Source: Pseudoselenomonas ruminantium (GTDB lineage Bacteria; Bacillota; Negativicutes; Selenomonadales; Selenomonadaceae). From it: a stretch of 45,121 bases of DNA. The notes beneath the pieces were generated by a model that saw nothing but the letters and a program-made list of their open reading frames with translations, was not told the DNA's origin and made no database searches. Positions 24,378 to 32,684 of this stretch are shown piece by piece (position 1 is the stretch's first letter; each line of letters begins with the position of its first letter). Both the position numbers and the translations under genes were made by a program. The stretch spans positions 1 to 45,121 of the forward strand of contig NZ_FRBC01000004.1 in NCBI RefSeq assembly GCF_900142515.1. The letters run 5' to 3'.

Positions 24378-24406
24378 TGCGGTCAGCTATAAATAGACCG
24401 ACCGCA
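24378..24406 (-). terminator. hairpin between purL and dhaM
   Basis: TGCGGTC and GACCGCA, 7-bp stem with a 15-nt loop, followed on the minus strand by TTTACC. Possibly a partial terminator; it ends shortly before the dhaM Shine-Dalgarno. Confidence 0.4.
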
Positions 24407-24437
24407 CACCTGTTATATTATTGTTGAATCCAAGATC

Positions 24438-27400
24438 TTAGCTGTAATAAGCTACGCCAGCCTCAAAGAGCTGCTGGTCTTTCTGCCCCGGCACATTGCG
24501 AGCAATATCCTGTCCGATACGCTCGGAATGTCCCATTTTCCCAAGTACCCGGCCATCGGGGCTCGTGATGCCCTCCACAGCGCTGACGGAACCATTGGGG
24601 TTATGGGGAATGAACAAGGAAGGATTCCCCTGCTCGTCCACATACTGGGTGGCAATCTGACCGCGCACCCGCATGCCTGCCAGGACTTCCTTATCGGCAA
24701 CAAAGCGTCCTTCACCATGGGAAACTGCAATGGTATGGATATCCCCCACATTGACATTATTGAACCACGGGGAGAGATTGGATACCACTTTGGTCTTGAC
24801 CATGCAGGAAACATGCCGACCTATGTTATTATACGTCAAAGTTGGCGAACTGTCTACCAAATCACGAATTTCTCCGTATGGAACAAGTCCCAGTTTGATT
24901 AAAGCCTGGAAACCATTACAGATACCCAACATCAAACCATCGCGTTTGAACAACAGTTTATGGACTTCTTCCTTGATACGGGGATTGCGGAACATGGCCG
25001 CAATGAACTTGCCGGAACCATCCGGTTCGTCACCACCGCTGAAACCGCCGGGCAGCATGATGATATTGGCTTCTTTGATGCCCTTGACGATTGCTTCTAC
25101 GGATTCCTCGACAGCACGCGGCGTAAGATTGCGCACCACCAGTGTTTCCGCCTCAGCACCAGCCCGCTGCCATGCCCGGGCAGAATCGTATTCACAGTTA
25201 GTACCCGGGAATACAGGGATAAATACCCTCGGCTTAGCGATCTTGATCTGATTCCGGATAGCATTGCCCTTGCTATAGGTCATATCAATAGCCTTGTCCT
25301 TGCTATACTGTTTCACCTGCGTCGGGAAAATCTTCTCCAGCGGTTTGGTATAGGCCGTTTCGATATCGGCCAGCATAACTACTGTATCATCGCAGACAAC
25401 ACTTGGCCCATTGGTAGTTTCACCGATTTCCTGACAGCCAGCCTGATGCAGAAGCTCTGCCAGTTTTTCCGACCCCGGTACTTCCAACAGCAATGCACCA
25501 TAATCCGGCGTAAAGAGCTTGCTCTTATTCATGGATTTGGTGAACTTGAAGCCGACACCATTGCCCAGCACCATCTTGGAAACAGCTGCTGCGATACCAC
25601 CCACGCCGATACTCTGAGCAGCAAATACGCGGTGTTTTTCTATGAGATCCGTGACCAGGGACCAATTTGCACGCATCTTGGGGAAGTCCGGCAGATCCTG
25701 TGCGTCCTTCAGTGCCGGAACCAGATACACCTTGTTGCCGGGATATTTGAATTCCGGCGATACAGCATCGTCCGCCTTGAGCACGTCCACGGCAAAAGCA
25801 GCCAGCGTCGGCGGTACATGGATGTCTTCAAAGGTGCCGGACATGGAATCCTTGCCGCCAATAGCCGGAATCTCCAGTTCATGCTGAGCCCAAAGCGCAC
25901 CCAAAAGTGCCGCAAAGGGCTTGCCCCATTTTACTTCGTCCTTACCCAGGCTTTCAAAATATTCCTGGAAAGTCAGACGGATCTTGTCGGCGCGGCCGCC
26001 CAAAGCCACCATCTTGGCCGCCGCTTCAACGACAGCATAGAGAGCGCCATGGAACGGGCTCCATTCCGTAAGCGCCGGATTGAGACCGAAAGTCATGGCC
26101 GTAGCCGTATTGGTCTCCGCACCTTCCACGGGCAGTTTTGCCACCATACCTTCTGCCGGCGTCAACTGACGCTTGCCGCCGAAGGGCATCAGAACCGTAT
26201 TGCCGCCAATGGTGGAGTCAAAACGCTCTGCCAGGCCTTTCTGGCTACAGACATTGAGATCCTGCAGATTTTTAAGCCAGAGTTCTTCCAGACCAGCTTT
26301 CTTTTCCTGCAGTGCCTTGGGGATCTCGCGCAGATAACGCTGTTTTTCGTCGGGACAGGTGATCCTGGCCTTCACATGCTGGCGCACACCGTTAGTATCA
26401 AGGAATTTGCGGTTCATCTGCACGATGGCCTTGCCCCGCCATTTCATGATGAGACGCGGTTCCTGCGTGATTTCGGCCACCTTGGTCGCTTCCAGATTTT
26501 CTGCATCGGCCAAACGGGCAAAACGTTCCAGATGTTCCGGGCGGATGACAACAGCCATGCGTTCCTGAGACTCCGAGATAGCCAGTTCCGTACCGTCAAG
26601 GCCCTTGTACTTTTTCTTGACCGCATCGAGGTTGATCGTGAGGCCCGGTGCCAATTCACCAATAGCTACAGCCACACCGCCCGCGCCAAAGTCATTGCAG
26701 CGCTTGATCATGCGGCTGACTTCCGGATTGCGGAACAGGCGCTGAATCTTGCGTTCCGTCGGCGGATTGCCCTTCTGCACTTCTGCGCCGCAGGAGGTCA
26801 GGGATTCTTCCGTGTGCTCCTTGGAGGACCCCGTAGCACCACCACAACCATCACGGCCCGTACGACCACCTACCAGCACGACGATATCGCCAGCCAGTGG
26901 ACGTTCACGCACGACATTCTCCTTCGGAGCAGCCGCGATGACGGCACCGATTTCCATGCGCTTGGCCATATAGCCTTCATGATAGACTTCCCGAACCTGA
27001 CCGGTAGCCAGGCCAATCTGATTACCATAGGCAGAATAACCAGCAGCAGCGCCCAAAGTAATCTTCTTCTGGGGTAGCTTGCCCGGCAGGGTATCCTTCA
27101 AGAGACGGCGGGGATCTGCGGCACCGGTCACGCGCATGGCCTGATAGACATAGGAACGGCCGGACAGCGGGTCACGGATGGCGCCACCCAGACAGGTTGC
27201 CGCACCACCGAATGGCTCGATTTCCGTCGGATGGTTATGGGTTTCATTCTTGAACATCACAAGCCATTCCTCTGGCTTGCCGTCAATATCAGCTTCCACC
27301 ACGATGCTGCAGGCATTGATCTCCTCGGATTTGTCGAGGTCCTCTAGTTTGCCCTGACGGCGCAGCGCCTTCATGCCGATAACGGCAATATCCATCAGCG

Positions 27401-28217
27401 TCACATCGCGCTCCTCACCAATGTAGAGCATCTCACGATAGTTCAGATATTTTGCATAAGCCTTGGACAGGCTCGGGCTGTAGTAACCTTCATCAATATG
27501 CACATCATCCACCGCCGTGGTAAAGGTCGTATGGCGACAATGGTCAGACCAATAAGTATCAATAACGCGAAGTTCCGTGATCGTCGGCGGACGCTTTTCC
27601 GTATCCCGGAAGTAGATCTGGCAGAAAGCCATATCGGCAAGGCTCATAGCAAAACCATGCTGGCGCCAAAAGTCCTGCAAACCTTCAGCATCCAGTTCGT
27701 TGAAGGTTTCCAGCACTTCAACATCAGCAGGTTCTTCATATTCACTATGCAGGGAAGCGGGTTTGGCAAGGCTGGCTTCCCGGCTCTCCACCTTATTGAT
27801 GCAATATTCCTTGATTTTCCCAAAGGTTTCCATATCGATATCGCCCACGATGACGATAACCTTAGCCACCCGGATTTCCGGGCGCTCTTTCTGGGTAATC
27901 AGCTGCACGCACTGCGCGGCCGAATCCGCTGTCTGATCATACTGTCCCGGCAGGAATTCCACAGCAAACATCCGGGAATTGGTGAACTTGGGCAGCTTTT
28001 CCTCATAGACAACATCCACCGGCGGTTCGGAGAAAACAACATTTTTCACAGCAGCATATTCCTCATCGCTGAGGCCCTCAATGTCGTAGCGCTTGATGAT
28101 GCGCACGGCCTTCAGCTCATCGAGGCGGAAGGTCTCCCTGAGGTCATCGCACAGCTGCTGGGCGGGAATATCGAAATATCCCTGTCGTTTTTCTACGAAA
28201 ATTCTTCTAACAGTCAT
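24438..28217 (-). CDS. purL: phosphoribosylformylglycinamidine synthase, single-chain
   Basis: 1259 residues. Converts FGAR, glutamine and ATP to FGAM in purine synthesis. The large fused form: N-terminal PurS-like part, two PurM-like ATP/FGAR domains (CRHTTF near 240, NETHNHPTEIEPFGGAATCLGG near 330, ATGSSKEHTEESL near 460, GGKDSMSGTF near 790), and a C-terminal class I glutaminase with PVFPGTNCEYDSARAW near 1000, GGFSGGDEPDGSG near 1060 and nucleophile Cys in GICNGFQ near 1095. Most Firmicutes use separate purS/purQ/purL, so the fused form is notable but common in Negativicutes and some clostridia. Monocistronic except for possible read-through to dhaM; no purine riboswitch is seen in the leader. 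Confidence 0.97.
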   Translation of the reverse strand: MTVRRIFVEKRQGYFDIPAQQLCDDLRETFRLDELKAVRIIKRYDIEGLSDEEYAAVKNVVFSEPPVDVVYEEKLPKFTNSRMFAVEFLPGQYDQTADSAAQCVQLITQKERPEIRVAKVIVIVGDIDMETFGKIKEYCINKVESREASLAKPASLHSEYEEPADVEVLETFNELDAEGLQDFWRQHGFAMSLADMAFCQIYFRDTEKRPPTITELRVIDTYWSDHCRHTTFTTAVDDVHIDEGYYSPSLSKAYAKYLNYREMLYIGEERDVTLMDIAVIGMKALRRQGKLEDLDKSEEINACSIVVEADIDGKPEEWLVMFKNETHNHPTEIEPFGGAATCLGGAIRDPLSGRSYVYQAMRVTGAADPRRLLKDTLPGKLPQKKITLGAAAGYSAYGNQIGLATGQVREVYHEGYMAKRMEIGAVIAAAPKENVVRERPLAGDIVVLVGGRTGRDGCGGATGSSKEHTEESLTSCGAEVQKGNPPTERKIQRLFRNPEVSRMIKRCNDFGAGGVAVAIGELAPGLTINLDAVKKKYKGLDGTELAISESQERMAVVIRPEHLERFARLADAENLEATKVAEITQEPRLIMKWRGKAIVQMNRKFLDTNGVRQHVKARITCPDEKQRYLREIPKALQEKKAGLEELWLKNLQDLNVCSQKGLAERFDSTIGGNTVLMPFGGKRQLTPAEGMVAKLPVEGAETNTATAMTFGLNPALTEWSPFHGALYAVVEAAAKMVALGGRADKIRLTFQEYFESLGKDEVKWGKPFAALLGALWAQHELEIPAIGGKDSMSGTFEDIHVPPTLAAFAVDVLKADDAVSPEFKYPGNKVYLVPALKDAQDLPDFPKMRANWSLVTDLIEKHRVFAAQSIGVGGIAAAVSKMVLGNGVGFKFTKSMNKSKLFTPDYGALLLEVPGSEKLAELLHQAGCQEIGETTNGPSVVCDDTVVMLADIETAYTKPLEKIFPTQVKQYSKDKAIDMTYSKGNAIRNQIKIAKPRVFIPVFPGTNCEYDSARAWQRAGAEAETLVVRNLTPRAVEESVEAIVKGIKEANIIMLPGGFSGGDEPDGSGKFIAAMFRNPRIKEEVHKLLFKRDGLMLGICNGFQALIKLGLVPYGEIRDLVDSSPTLTYNNIGRHVSCMVKTKVVSNLSPWFNNVNVGDIHTIAVSHGEGRFVADKEVLAGMRVRGQIATQYVDEQGNPSLFIPHNPNGSVSAVEGITSPDGRVLGKMGHSERIGQDIARNVPGQKDQQLFEAGVAYYS

Positions 28218-28275
28218 GAACTTTCTTTTCCTCCAGACAATAATAGATTAGTACATAAAGCTTCGTCACTGTTCC

Positions 28276-28303
28276 ATTATAATTCACTCATATAGCTTGT
28301 CTG
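28276..28303 (-). promoter_or_regulatory. purL promoter
   Basis: Minus strand CAGACA (28303-28298), 16-nt spacer, TATAAT (28281-28276). The leader of about 55 bases has no recognised riboswitch fold. Confidence 0.6.
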
Positions 28304-28343
28304 TATTTCCTGAATCATAATCTCACAGTTCCATATAGACAAA

Positions 28344-28384
28344 CAGGCATAGAGACACCTATCGAAATAGTGTCCCTATGCCTG
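28344..28384 (-). terminator. terminator of the YhcH-family gene
   Basis: CAGGCATAG-A-GACAC pairs with GTGTC-C-CTATGCCTG around an 11-13-nt loop; a T-rich stretch follows on the minus strand. Starts just behind the stop codon. Confidence 0.8.
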
Positions 28385-28388
28385 TATA

Positions 28389-28862
28389 TCACAAACTATC
28401 AATGGCTACTTTCACGACCACTTTGGTCACCCGGCAAGACTCCTCGCCTACGGAAGCCTGCGGGCGGTGCACGTCCTCGGGATAGAGCACGGCAAAACAC
28501 CCCGGCGAGAGCACGATGCTGCTATCGGGAACCAATGCTTTATAGAACGTCACATCCCGCTCCTCATCATAGGGAGCGTCTTCTTCCAGATCCGGGCTTA
28601 ACGGGCACCAGCCCATAAACTCTTCACCATCAACCATAAACTGGATATCCACGAATTTCCTGTGAGTCTCCGGCTTGCAATCCGTTTCCGGACGGGTATT
28701 ATAGCGTTGCAGATTGGCAAAGCACTTATCGCCCTCGATGGGATACTTGCCATCTTCCATCTTGGTGAAATCGTGTTCACGCAAAAACGCCAATGCCTTT
28801 TGAATAATCGCCGGATAATCTACATGATTTTCATCCAGCGTATCCATACTGCCGATAATCAT
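28389..28862 (-). CDS. YhcH/YjgK/YiaL (DUF386) family protein
   Basis: 157 residues, cupin-like. Typical features: the HRKFVDIQFMVDGEE stretch near 70-85 (His/Asp and Glu at the putative metal site), LSPGCFAVLYPEDVHRP near 115-131 with the metal-site His, and KVVVKV near the C-terminus. Family members have been tied to sialic-acid/sugar-anomer handling (NanQ-like) and to biofilm phenotypes; the substrate here is unknown. No sugar-catabolic genes lie next to it. Own promoter and terminator, so a single-gene unit. Confidence 0.88.
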   Translation of the reverse strand: MIIGSMDTLDENHVDYPAIIQKALAFLREHDFTKMEDGKYPIEGDKCFANLQRYNTRPETDCKPETHRKFVDIQFMVDGEEFMGWCPLSPDLEEDAPYDEERDVTFYKALVPDSSIVLSPGCFAVLYPEDVHRPQASVGEESCRVTKVVVKVAIDSL

Positions 28863-28913
28863 TTTCTAACCCACTCCCTGCTCACATAGTGATTCATAAA
28901 CTCTTCCATAACC

Positions 28914-28942
28914 ATTTTACCTAAAACGCCTGTTTTTGACAA
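28914..28942 (-). promoter_or_regulatory. promoter of the YhcH-family gene
   Basis: Minus strand TTGTCA (28942-28937), 17-nt spacer, TAAAAT (28919-28914). Confidence 0.7.
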
Positions 28943-28964
28943 GTGCACAAAACCAGAGAATTCA

Positions 28965-29921
28965 TCATTTTTCTTGAATAAAATGATTTTGAACTCTCAT
29001 CATAACGCCATGCAATAATTCGGTCTCCGACATTTCATCAGCCATATACCAATGGATATAGGGCATCTTCCGGTACCAGGTCAGCTGGCGCTTAGCAAAA
29101 TGGCGAGTGCTTTTCTGAATCAGGTCTACAGCCTCTTCCCGGCTCATTTCCCCGTTCAGCCAGGCAGCGGTTTCCTTGTAGCCAATGCCCTGCATAGCCT
29201 GCATGTCCCGGGTGACGCCTCCCGCCAACAGTTTGCGCACTTCCTCTTCCAGTCCAGCGGCAAACATCAGTTCCACCCGCTGATTGATGCGCGCATAAAG
29301 CCCCTGCCGTTCCCGATTGAGCCCGATGACACAGGCATCATAGCAAAGGGACTCCGCATCATTCTCCTGGCTGGCCTTAGTCTTGGAAATCTGCTCTCCG
29401 CCGAAATGAGCCACTTCCAAAGCCCGGATTACCCGGCGCAGATTATTGGCATGGATTCCAGCCGCCGCCTGCGGGTCAGCCTTTGCCAACAGACCATGTA
29501 CGTAATCCCGGCCTTTTTCTTCCGCCAGAGCCGTCATTTCCTGCCGGAATCCGCTATGGTCGGCAGTCTCATTGAACTCATAGCCCTCCAGCAAAGCCTT
29601 GATATACAGGCCCGTACCGCCGGCGATAATAGGAATCCTGCCCTGACGGTTCAAGTCGGTAATGACCGCTTGCGCTTCCCGCACGAAATCCGTCACATTG
29701 AAATTCTCCCAAGGTTCCAGATTGTCCACCAGATGATGGGCAATACCCTGCCGTTCAGCCACTGTGGGCTTGGCTGAGCCGATATCAAAGCCCTTATAGA
29801 AGAGCATGGAATCCCCGGAAATGATCTCCGTATCCAGTTCTTTGGCCAGTTCAATAGACAAATCTGTCTTGCCCACCGCCGTAGGCCCCAAAATAACGAT
29901 TAATCTTTCTTTTTCCTGCAT
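28965..29921 (-). CDS. miaA: tRNA dimethylallyltransferase
   Basis: 318 residues. Adds the isopentenyl group to A37 of tRNAs reading UNN codons. P-loop GPTAVGKTDLSIELA near 13-27, DSMLFYKGFDIGSAKPT near 38-54 (catalytic Asp), GGTGLYIKALLEG near 101 and the ARINQRVELMFAAGLEEEV and RQLTWYRK motifs are all present. GTG at 29927 is an alternative start but would sit too close to the GGAA Shine-Dalgarno; ATG at 29921 fits. Begins two bases behind the UPF0173 stop, so cotranscribed. In many genomes hfq or mutL neighbours miaA; here neither is present. Confidence 0.94.
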   Translation of the reverse strand: MQEKERLIVILGPTAVGKTDLSIELAKELDTEIISGDSMLFYKGFDIGSAKPTVAERQGIAHHLVDNLEPWENFNVTDFVREAQAVITDLNRQGRIPIIAGGTGLYIKALLEGYEFNETADHSGFRQEMTALAEEKGRDYVHGLLAKADPQAAAGIHANNLRRVIRALEVAHFGGEQISKTKASQENDAESLCYDACVIGLNRERQGLYARINQRVELMFAAGLEEEVRKLLAGGVTRDMQAMQGIGYKETAAWLNGEMSREEAVDLIQKSTRHFAKRQLTWYRKMPYIHWYMADEMSETELLHGVMMRVQNHFIQEK

Positions 29922-29923
29922 CT

Positions 29924-30598
29924 TCACATTTCCAGCGTGGCCCCGGGTTCTACGATATGAACCTCTGCCCGGGTCATCGCCTCTGTAATCTCCTTGTAAT
30001 GGCGCACATCCTGATTGATGATGGGCCAGGTATTGTAATGGACGGGAATCACATGGCGGGCATTCAGAAGCTGCGCCGCCATAGCCGCATCTTCAAGTCC
30101 CATGGTGTAATTATCCCCCACAGGCAGGATGGCGTAATCCAGATCATCCTTCTTGCCAATGATCTGCATATCCGAGAACAGCGCCGTATCTCCGGCAAAA
30201 TAAATCTTCAGGCCACCTATGTAGATGACATAACCGCAGGCAATACCGCCGGACACACCACTGCTATGCTGTGCCAACGTCATGCGCACCTTGCCGAAGG
30301 GCAGGTGCAGTGAACCTCCAAGGTTCATAGGATGCTGCTTGAGCCCCGGCACCCGTTCCTCACATACCCCCAGGACCTCTGGTATCCCCACCAGACCGGC
30401 TCCCGTGCGAGCAGCGATTTCCGGTGCATCCCCCAGATGATCGCCATGGGCATGGGTGATCAGGATAAAATCCGCATCCACATCCTCAGCCTTGACCGTG
30501 GCCTTGGGATTCCCCGTCAAAAACGGATCGCAGAGCACCTTGTACTTGCCATCATCCAGCAGGAAACAAGCATGACCATAATAAGTAAAACGAACCAT
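29924..30598 (-). CDS. UPF0173 metal-dependent hydrolase (beta-lactamase fold)
   Basis: 224 residues. Metallo-beta-lactamase-fold protein with ITHAHGDHLGD near 54-64, HSSG near 115, FAGDTALFSDM near 145 and C-terminal HVIPVHYNTWP near 185, the pattern of the UPF0173/YtkL family; the substrate is unknown. The start MVRFTYYGHACFLL follows AGGGGAG; a Met 15 codons earlier lacks one and overlaps the divergent promoter. First gene of a two-gene unit with miaA. Confidence 0.9.
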   Translation of the reverse strand: MVRFTYYGHACFLLDDGKYKVLCDPFLTGNPKATVKAEDVDADFILITHAHGDHLGDAPEIAARTGAGLVGIPEVLGVCEERVPGLKQHPMNLGGSLHLPFGKVRMTLAQHSSGVSGGIACGYVIYIGGLKIYFAGDTALFSDMQIIGKKDDLDYAILPVGDNYTMGLEDAAMAAQLLNARHVIPVHYNTWPIINQDVRHYKEITEAMTRAEVHIVEPGATLEM

Positions 30599-30622
30599 CG
30601 CTAAAACTCCCCTCTGCACAAT

Positions 30623-30651
30623 TTGCCTGTAAACAATCTTCATGTTATGCT
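30623..30651 (+). promoter_or_regulatory. possible promoter of the thiN-hydE unit
   Basis: TTGCCT, 17-nt spacer, TATGCT on the plus strand. Weak -10. It lies within the divergent intergenic region, facing the UPF0173 promoter. No TPP riboswitch is seen. Confidence 0.4.
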
Positions 30652-30660
30652 ATACGTATC

Positions 30661-30689
30661 ATTATACCATAAATCCGAGGTAATGTTTA
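30661..30689 (-). promoter_or_regulatory. promoter of the UPF0173-miaA unit
   Basis: Minus strand TAAACA (30689-30684), 17-nt spacer, extended -10 TGGTATAAT with TATAAT at 30666-30661. It overlaps the Shine-Dalgarno and start of the divergent gene. Confidence 0.7.
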
Positions 30690-31408
30690 TGACCAACTCT
30701 AAACGCTTTCTAAAGCTTCCCCAGGTTTGTATCTATGGAGAAAATTATGGCCGTTCCCCCTGGTTGTTGATTACCGGTGGGCGAGCACCTTCCCCTGACT
30801 GGCTGAAAAGCCTGCCTCCTGTAGAAGAGATTTTTGCAGCCGACCACGGCCTTGATACTTGCAAAGCCTGTCAGATCAACCCCACCTATATTTTAGGTGA
30901 TGGTGACAGTGCTGCTCCAGACACCTGGAATTGGGGCAAAACACTCGGCGTACCTATGGAAGAATTTCCTGTTGCCAAAGATTACACAGACACCCAGCTT
31001 GCCCTGCAAAAAATGATAAAAGCACCGGTCATTATCATAACCGGTGCCTTCGGTGGGCGCCTCGATCATCTTTATAGCACGATGTTTTCCTGCAGCCAGC
31101 AAACAGTTCCCTGTGTCCTTTGCGACGAACAGGAAATCCTATGTATTGTCCGGGATGGCGAAAGTGTCCGCTTTGACTTCCAGCAACATCCTCAGGCCAT
31201 ATCCCTGTTGCCTGTCACTGAAAGCTGCACTGGCGTATCCTTGGACAATGTGCGCTGGCCGCTGAAAAAGGCCCGCCTGAAACAGGAAATGCCCAACGCC
31301 ATCAGCAACGAACTGTTGCCAGGGCAGGAATCCCTGACGCTTTCCGTTGACCAGGGCACATTGGCCATTTATTTCCATTATCCTTCTGACTGCACAGGAG
31401 CTGTCTGA
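30689..31408 (+). CDS. thiN: thiamine pyrophosphokinase
   Basis: 239 residues. Transfers pyrophosphate from ATP to thiamine, making TPP, a cofactor of the PFOR encoded in this window. Conserved pieces: ITGGRAP near 26, AADHGLDTC near 52, ILGDGDSAAP near 68 (usually GDFDS), KDYTDTQLAL near 98 and TGAFGGRLDHLYS near 117-129. The start at ATG 30689 follows GAGG at eight bases. The hydE start comes one base after the stop, so the two are translated together, an unusual pairing. Confidence 0.88.
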   Translation: MTNSKRFLKLPQVCIYGENYGRSPWLLITGGRAPSPDWLKSLPPVEEIFAADHGLDTCKACQINPTYILGDGDSAAPDTWNWGKTLGVPMEEFPVAKDYTDTQLALQKMIKAPVIIITGAFGGRLDHLYSTMFSCSQQTVPCVLCDEQEILCIVRDGESVRFDFQQHPQAISLLPVTESCTGVSLDNVRWPLKKARLKQEMPNAISNELLPGQESLTLSVDQGTLAIYFHYPSDCTGAV

Positions 31409-31409
31409 A

Positions 31410-32483
31410 ATGAATACACTTTGTTACTATCAAAACCTTATAAAAAAATTGACAAAACAGCAAGACTTGACCAACGAAGAATTTACAGCCCTGCTGACCT
31501 GCGAAGATCGTGCTGTCACAGATTTCCTGACCCAGCGTGCCCGGGCTGTACGAGAAAAACACTACGGCAAGGACGTGTATATCCGTGGCCTGATCGAATT
31601 CACCAATCACTGCCGCAACAACTGCTACTACTGCGGCATTCGCCGGGGCAATGATAAAGCTCAACGTTACCGCCTGACCAGGGAAGAGATCCTTTCCTGT
31701 TGTGAACAAGGTTACCAGCTCGGTTTTCGCACATTCGTCCTGCAAGGAGGAGAAGATGCTTACTTCACCGATAAACGTCTGTCTGAACTGGTCTTTGCCA
31801 TCAAGAATCGCTTTCCTGACTGTGCGATAACATTATCCATTGGCGAGCGCGAAAAAGAGAGCTACGAAGCATTCTTTGCAGCAGGTGCAGAACGCTTCCT
31901 ATTGCGCCATGAAACCGCCGACCAAGCGCATTACCAAAGCCTGCATCCAGCAGAAATGTCCTTTGACCACCGGATGCAATGCCTGAATGATTTGCGTACG
32001 ATCGGCTATCAGGTTGGCTGTGGCATGATGATTGGTTCTCCGGGGCAGACGCCTGAACATCTGCTGAAAGACCTGCGCTTCTTGCAGGACTTCCAACCGG
32101 AAATGGTGGGCATTGGCCCCTTTATCCCTCAGCACGACACACCCTTAGCCAAATATCCCGCGGGCACCGCAACTTTAACCGTACGGCTGCTGGCTATCAT
32201 CCGCCTGTTATTGCCCAAAGTCCTGCTTCCTGCCACCACTGCTTTAGGAACCATCGATTCTCTGGGGCGCCAAAAAGGACTGCTGGCCGGAGCTAATGTA
32301 CTCATGCCCAATCTCTCCCCCACCAACGTCCGGAAGAAATATGCTCTGTACGACAATAAGATATGCACAGGTGAGGAAGCCGCTGAGTGTATCCGCTGTC
32401 TTACCAGACAAGTGGATTCTACCGGTTATCACATCACCATCAATCGGGGAGATTCTATCGTATTTATGGAAAGGAAAAAATAA
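31410..32483 (+). CDS. hydE: [FeFe] hydrogenase H-cluster radical SAM maturase HydE
   Basis: 357 residues. Radical SAM enzyme for assembly of the 2Fe subcluster of [FeFe] hydrogenase, working with HydF and HydG. Cluster motif CRNNCYYC with Cys68, Cys72 and Cys75 (CX3CX2C), followed by GIRRGN as in HydE, and the HydE-type FVLQGGED near 110, RFLLRHETAD near 160 and GIGPFIPQHDTPL near 232. BioB-like and ThiH-like paralogs differ in these segments. hydF and hydG are not in the window. Shine-Dalgarno AGGAGC lies in the end of thiN. Confidence 0.92.
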   Translation: MNTLCYYQNLIKKLTKQQDLTNEEFTALLTCEDRAVTDFLTQRARAVREKHYGKDVYIRGLIEFTNHCRNNCYYCGIRRGNDKAQRYRLTREEILSCCEQGYQLGFRTFVLQGGEDAYFTDKRLSELVFAIKNRFPDCAITLSIGEREKESYEAFFAAGAERFLLRHETADQAHYQSLHPAEMSFDHRMQCLNDLRTIGYQVGCGMMIGSPGQTPEHLLKDLRFLQDFQPEMVGIGPFIPQHDTPLAKYPAGTATLTVRLLAIIRLLLPKVLLPATTALGTIDSLGRQKGLLAGANVLMPNLSPTNVRKKYALYDNKICTGEEAAECIRCLTRQVDSTGYHITINRGDSIVFMERKK

Positions 32484-32486
32484 ACT

Positions 32487-32684
32487 ATGGAAATCCTACG
32501 CTATATCGTCAACATCCTCTGCTTTCTGGCCTTGTTCATCACCCTGGAGGTAGTTTGGACTAATGTGAAGAACCATTGGCAGAATAAGAACCTATTAAGC
32601 TGTGCTGAATACATAATCGGCGGTATAACCGTGCTGCTGGTGTTAATCGCCATCAGTGATGCTGCTAACAGTATGCTGCTTTGA
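32487..32684 (+). CDS. small two-helix membrane protein
   Basis: 65 residues, three bases behind hydE, with AAGGAA upstream. Two hydrophobic segments, about 5-25 (RYIVNILCFLALFITLEVVW) and 42-60 (YIIGGITVLLVLIAISDAA), joined by a polar stretch. No known family recognised. Its last 42 bases overlap the 3' end of the convergent PTS gene. Could be a genuine member of the thiN-hydE unit; membrane-segment pattern and spacing speak for translation. Confidence 0.6.
   Translation: MEILRYIVNILCFLALFITLEVVWTNVKNHWQNKNLLSCAEYIIGGITVLLVLIAISDAANSMLL

Noticed and set aside
24960-27077. 705-codon open frame opposite purL
   Set aside because: Shadow; no start site, no recognisable domain.
28218-28343. purine riboswitch in front of purL
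   Set aside because: The conserved loop motifs of the purine aptamer are absent.
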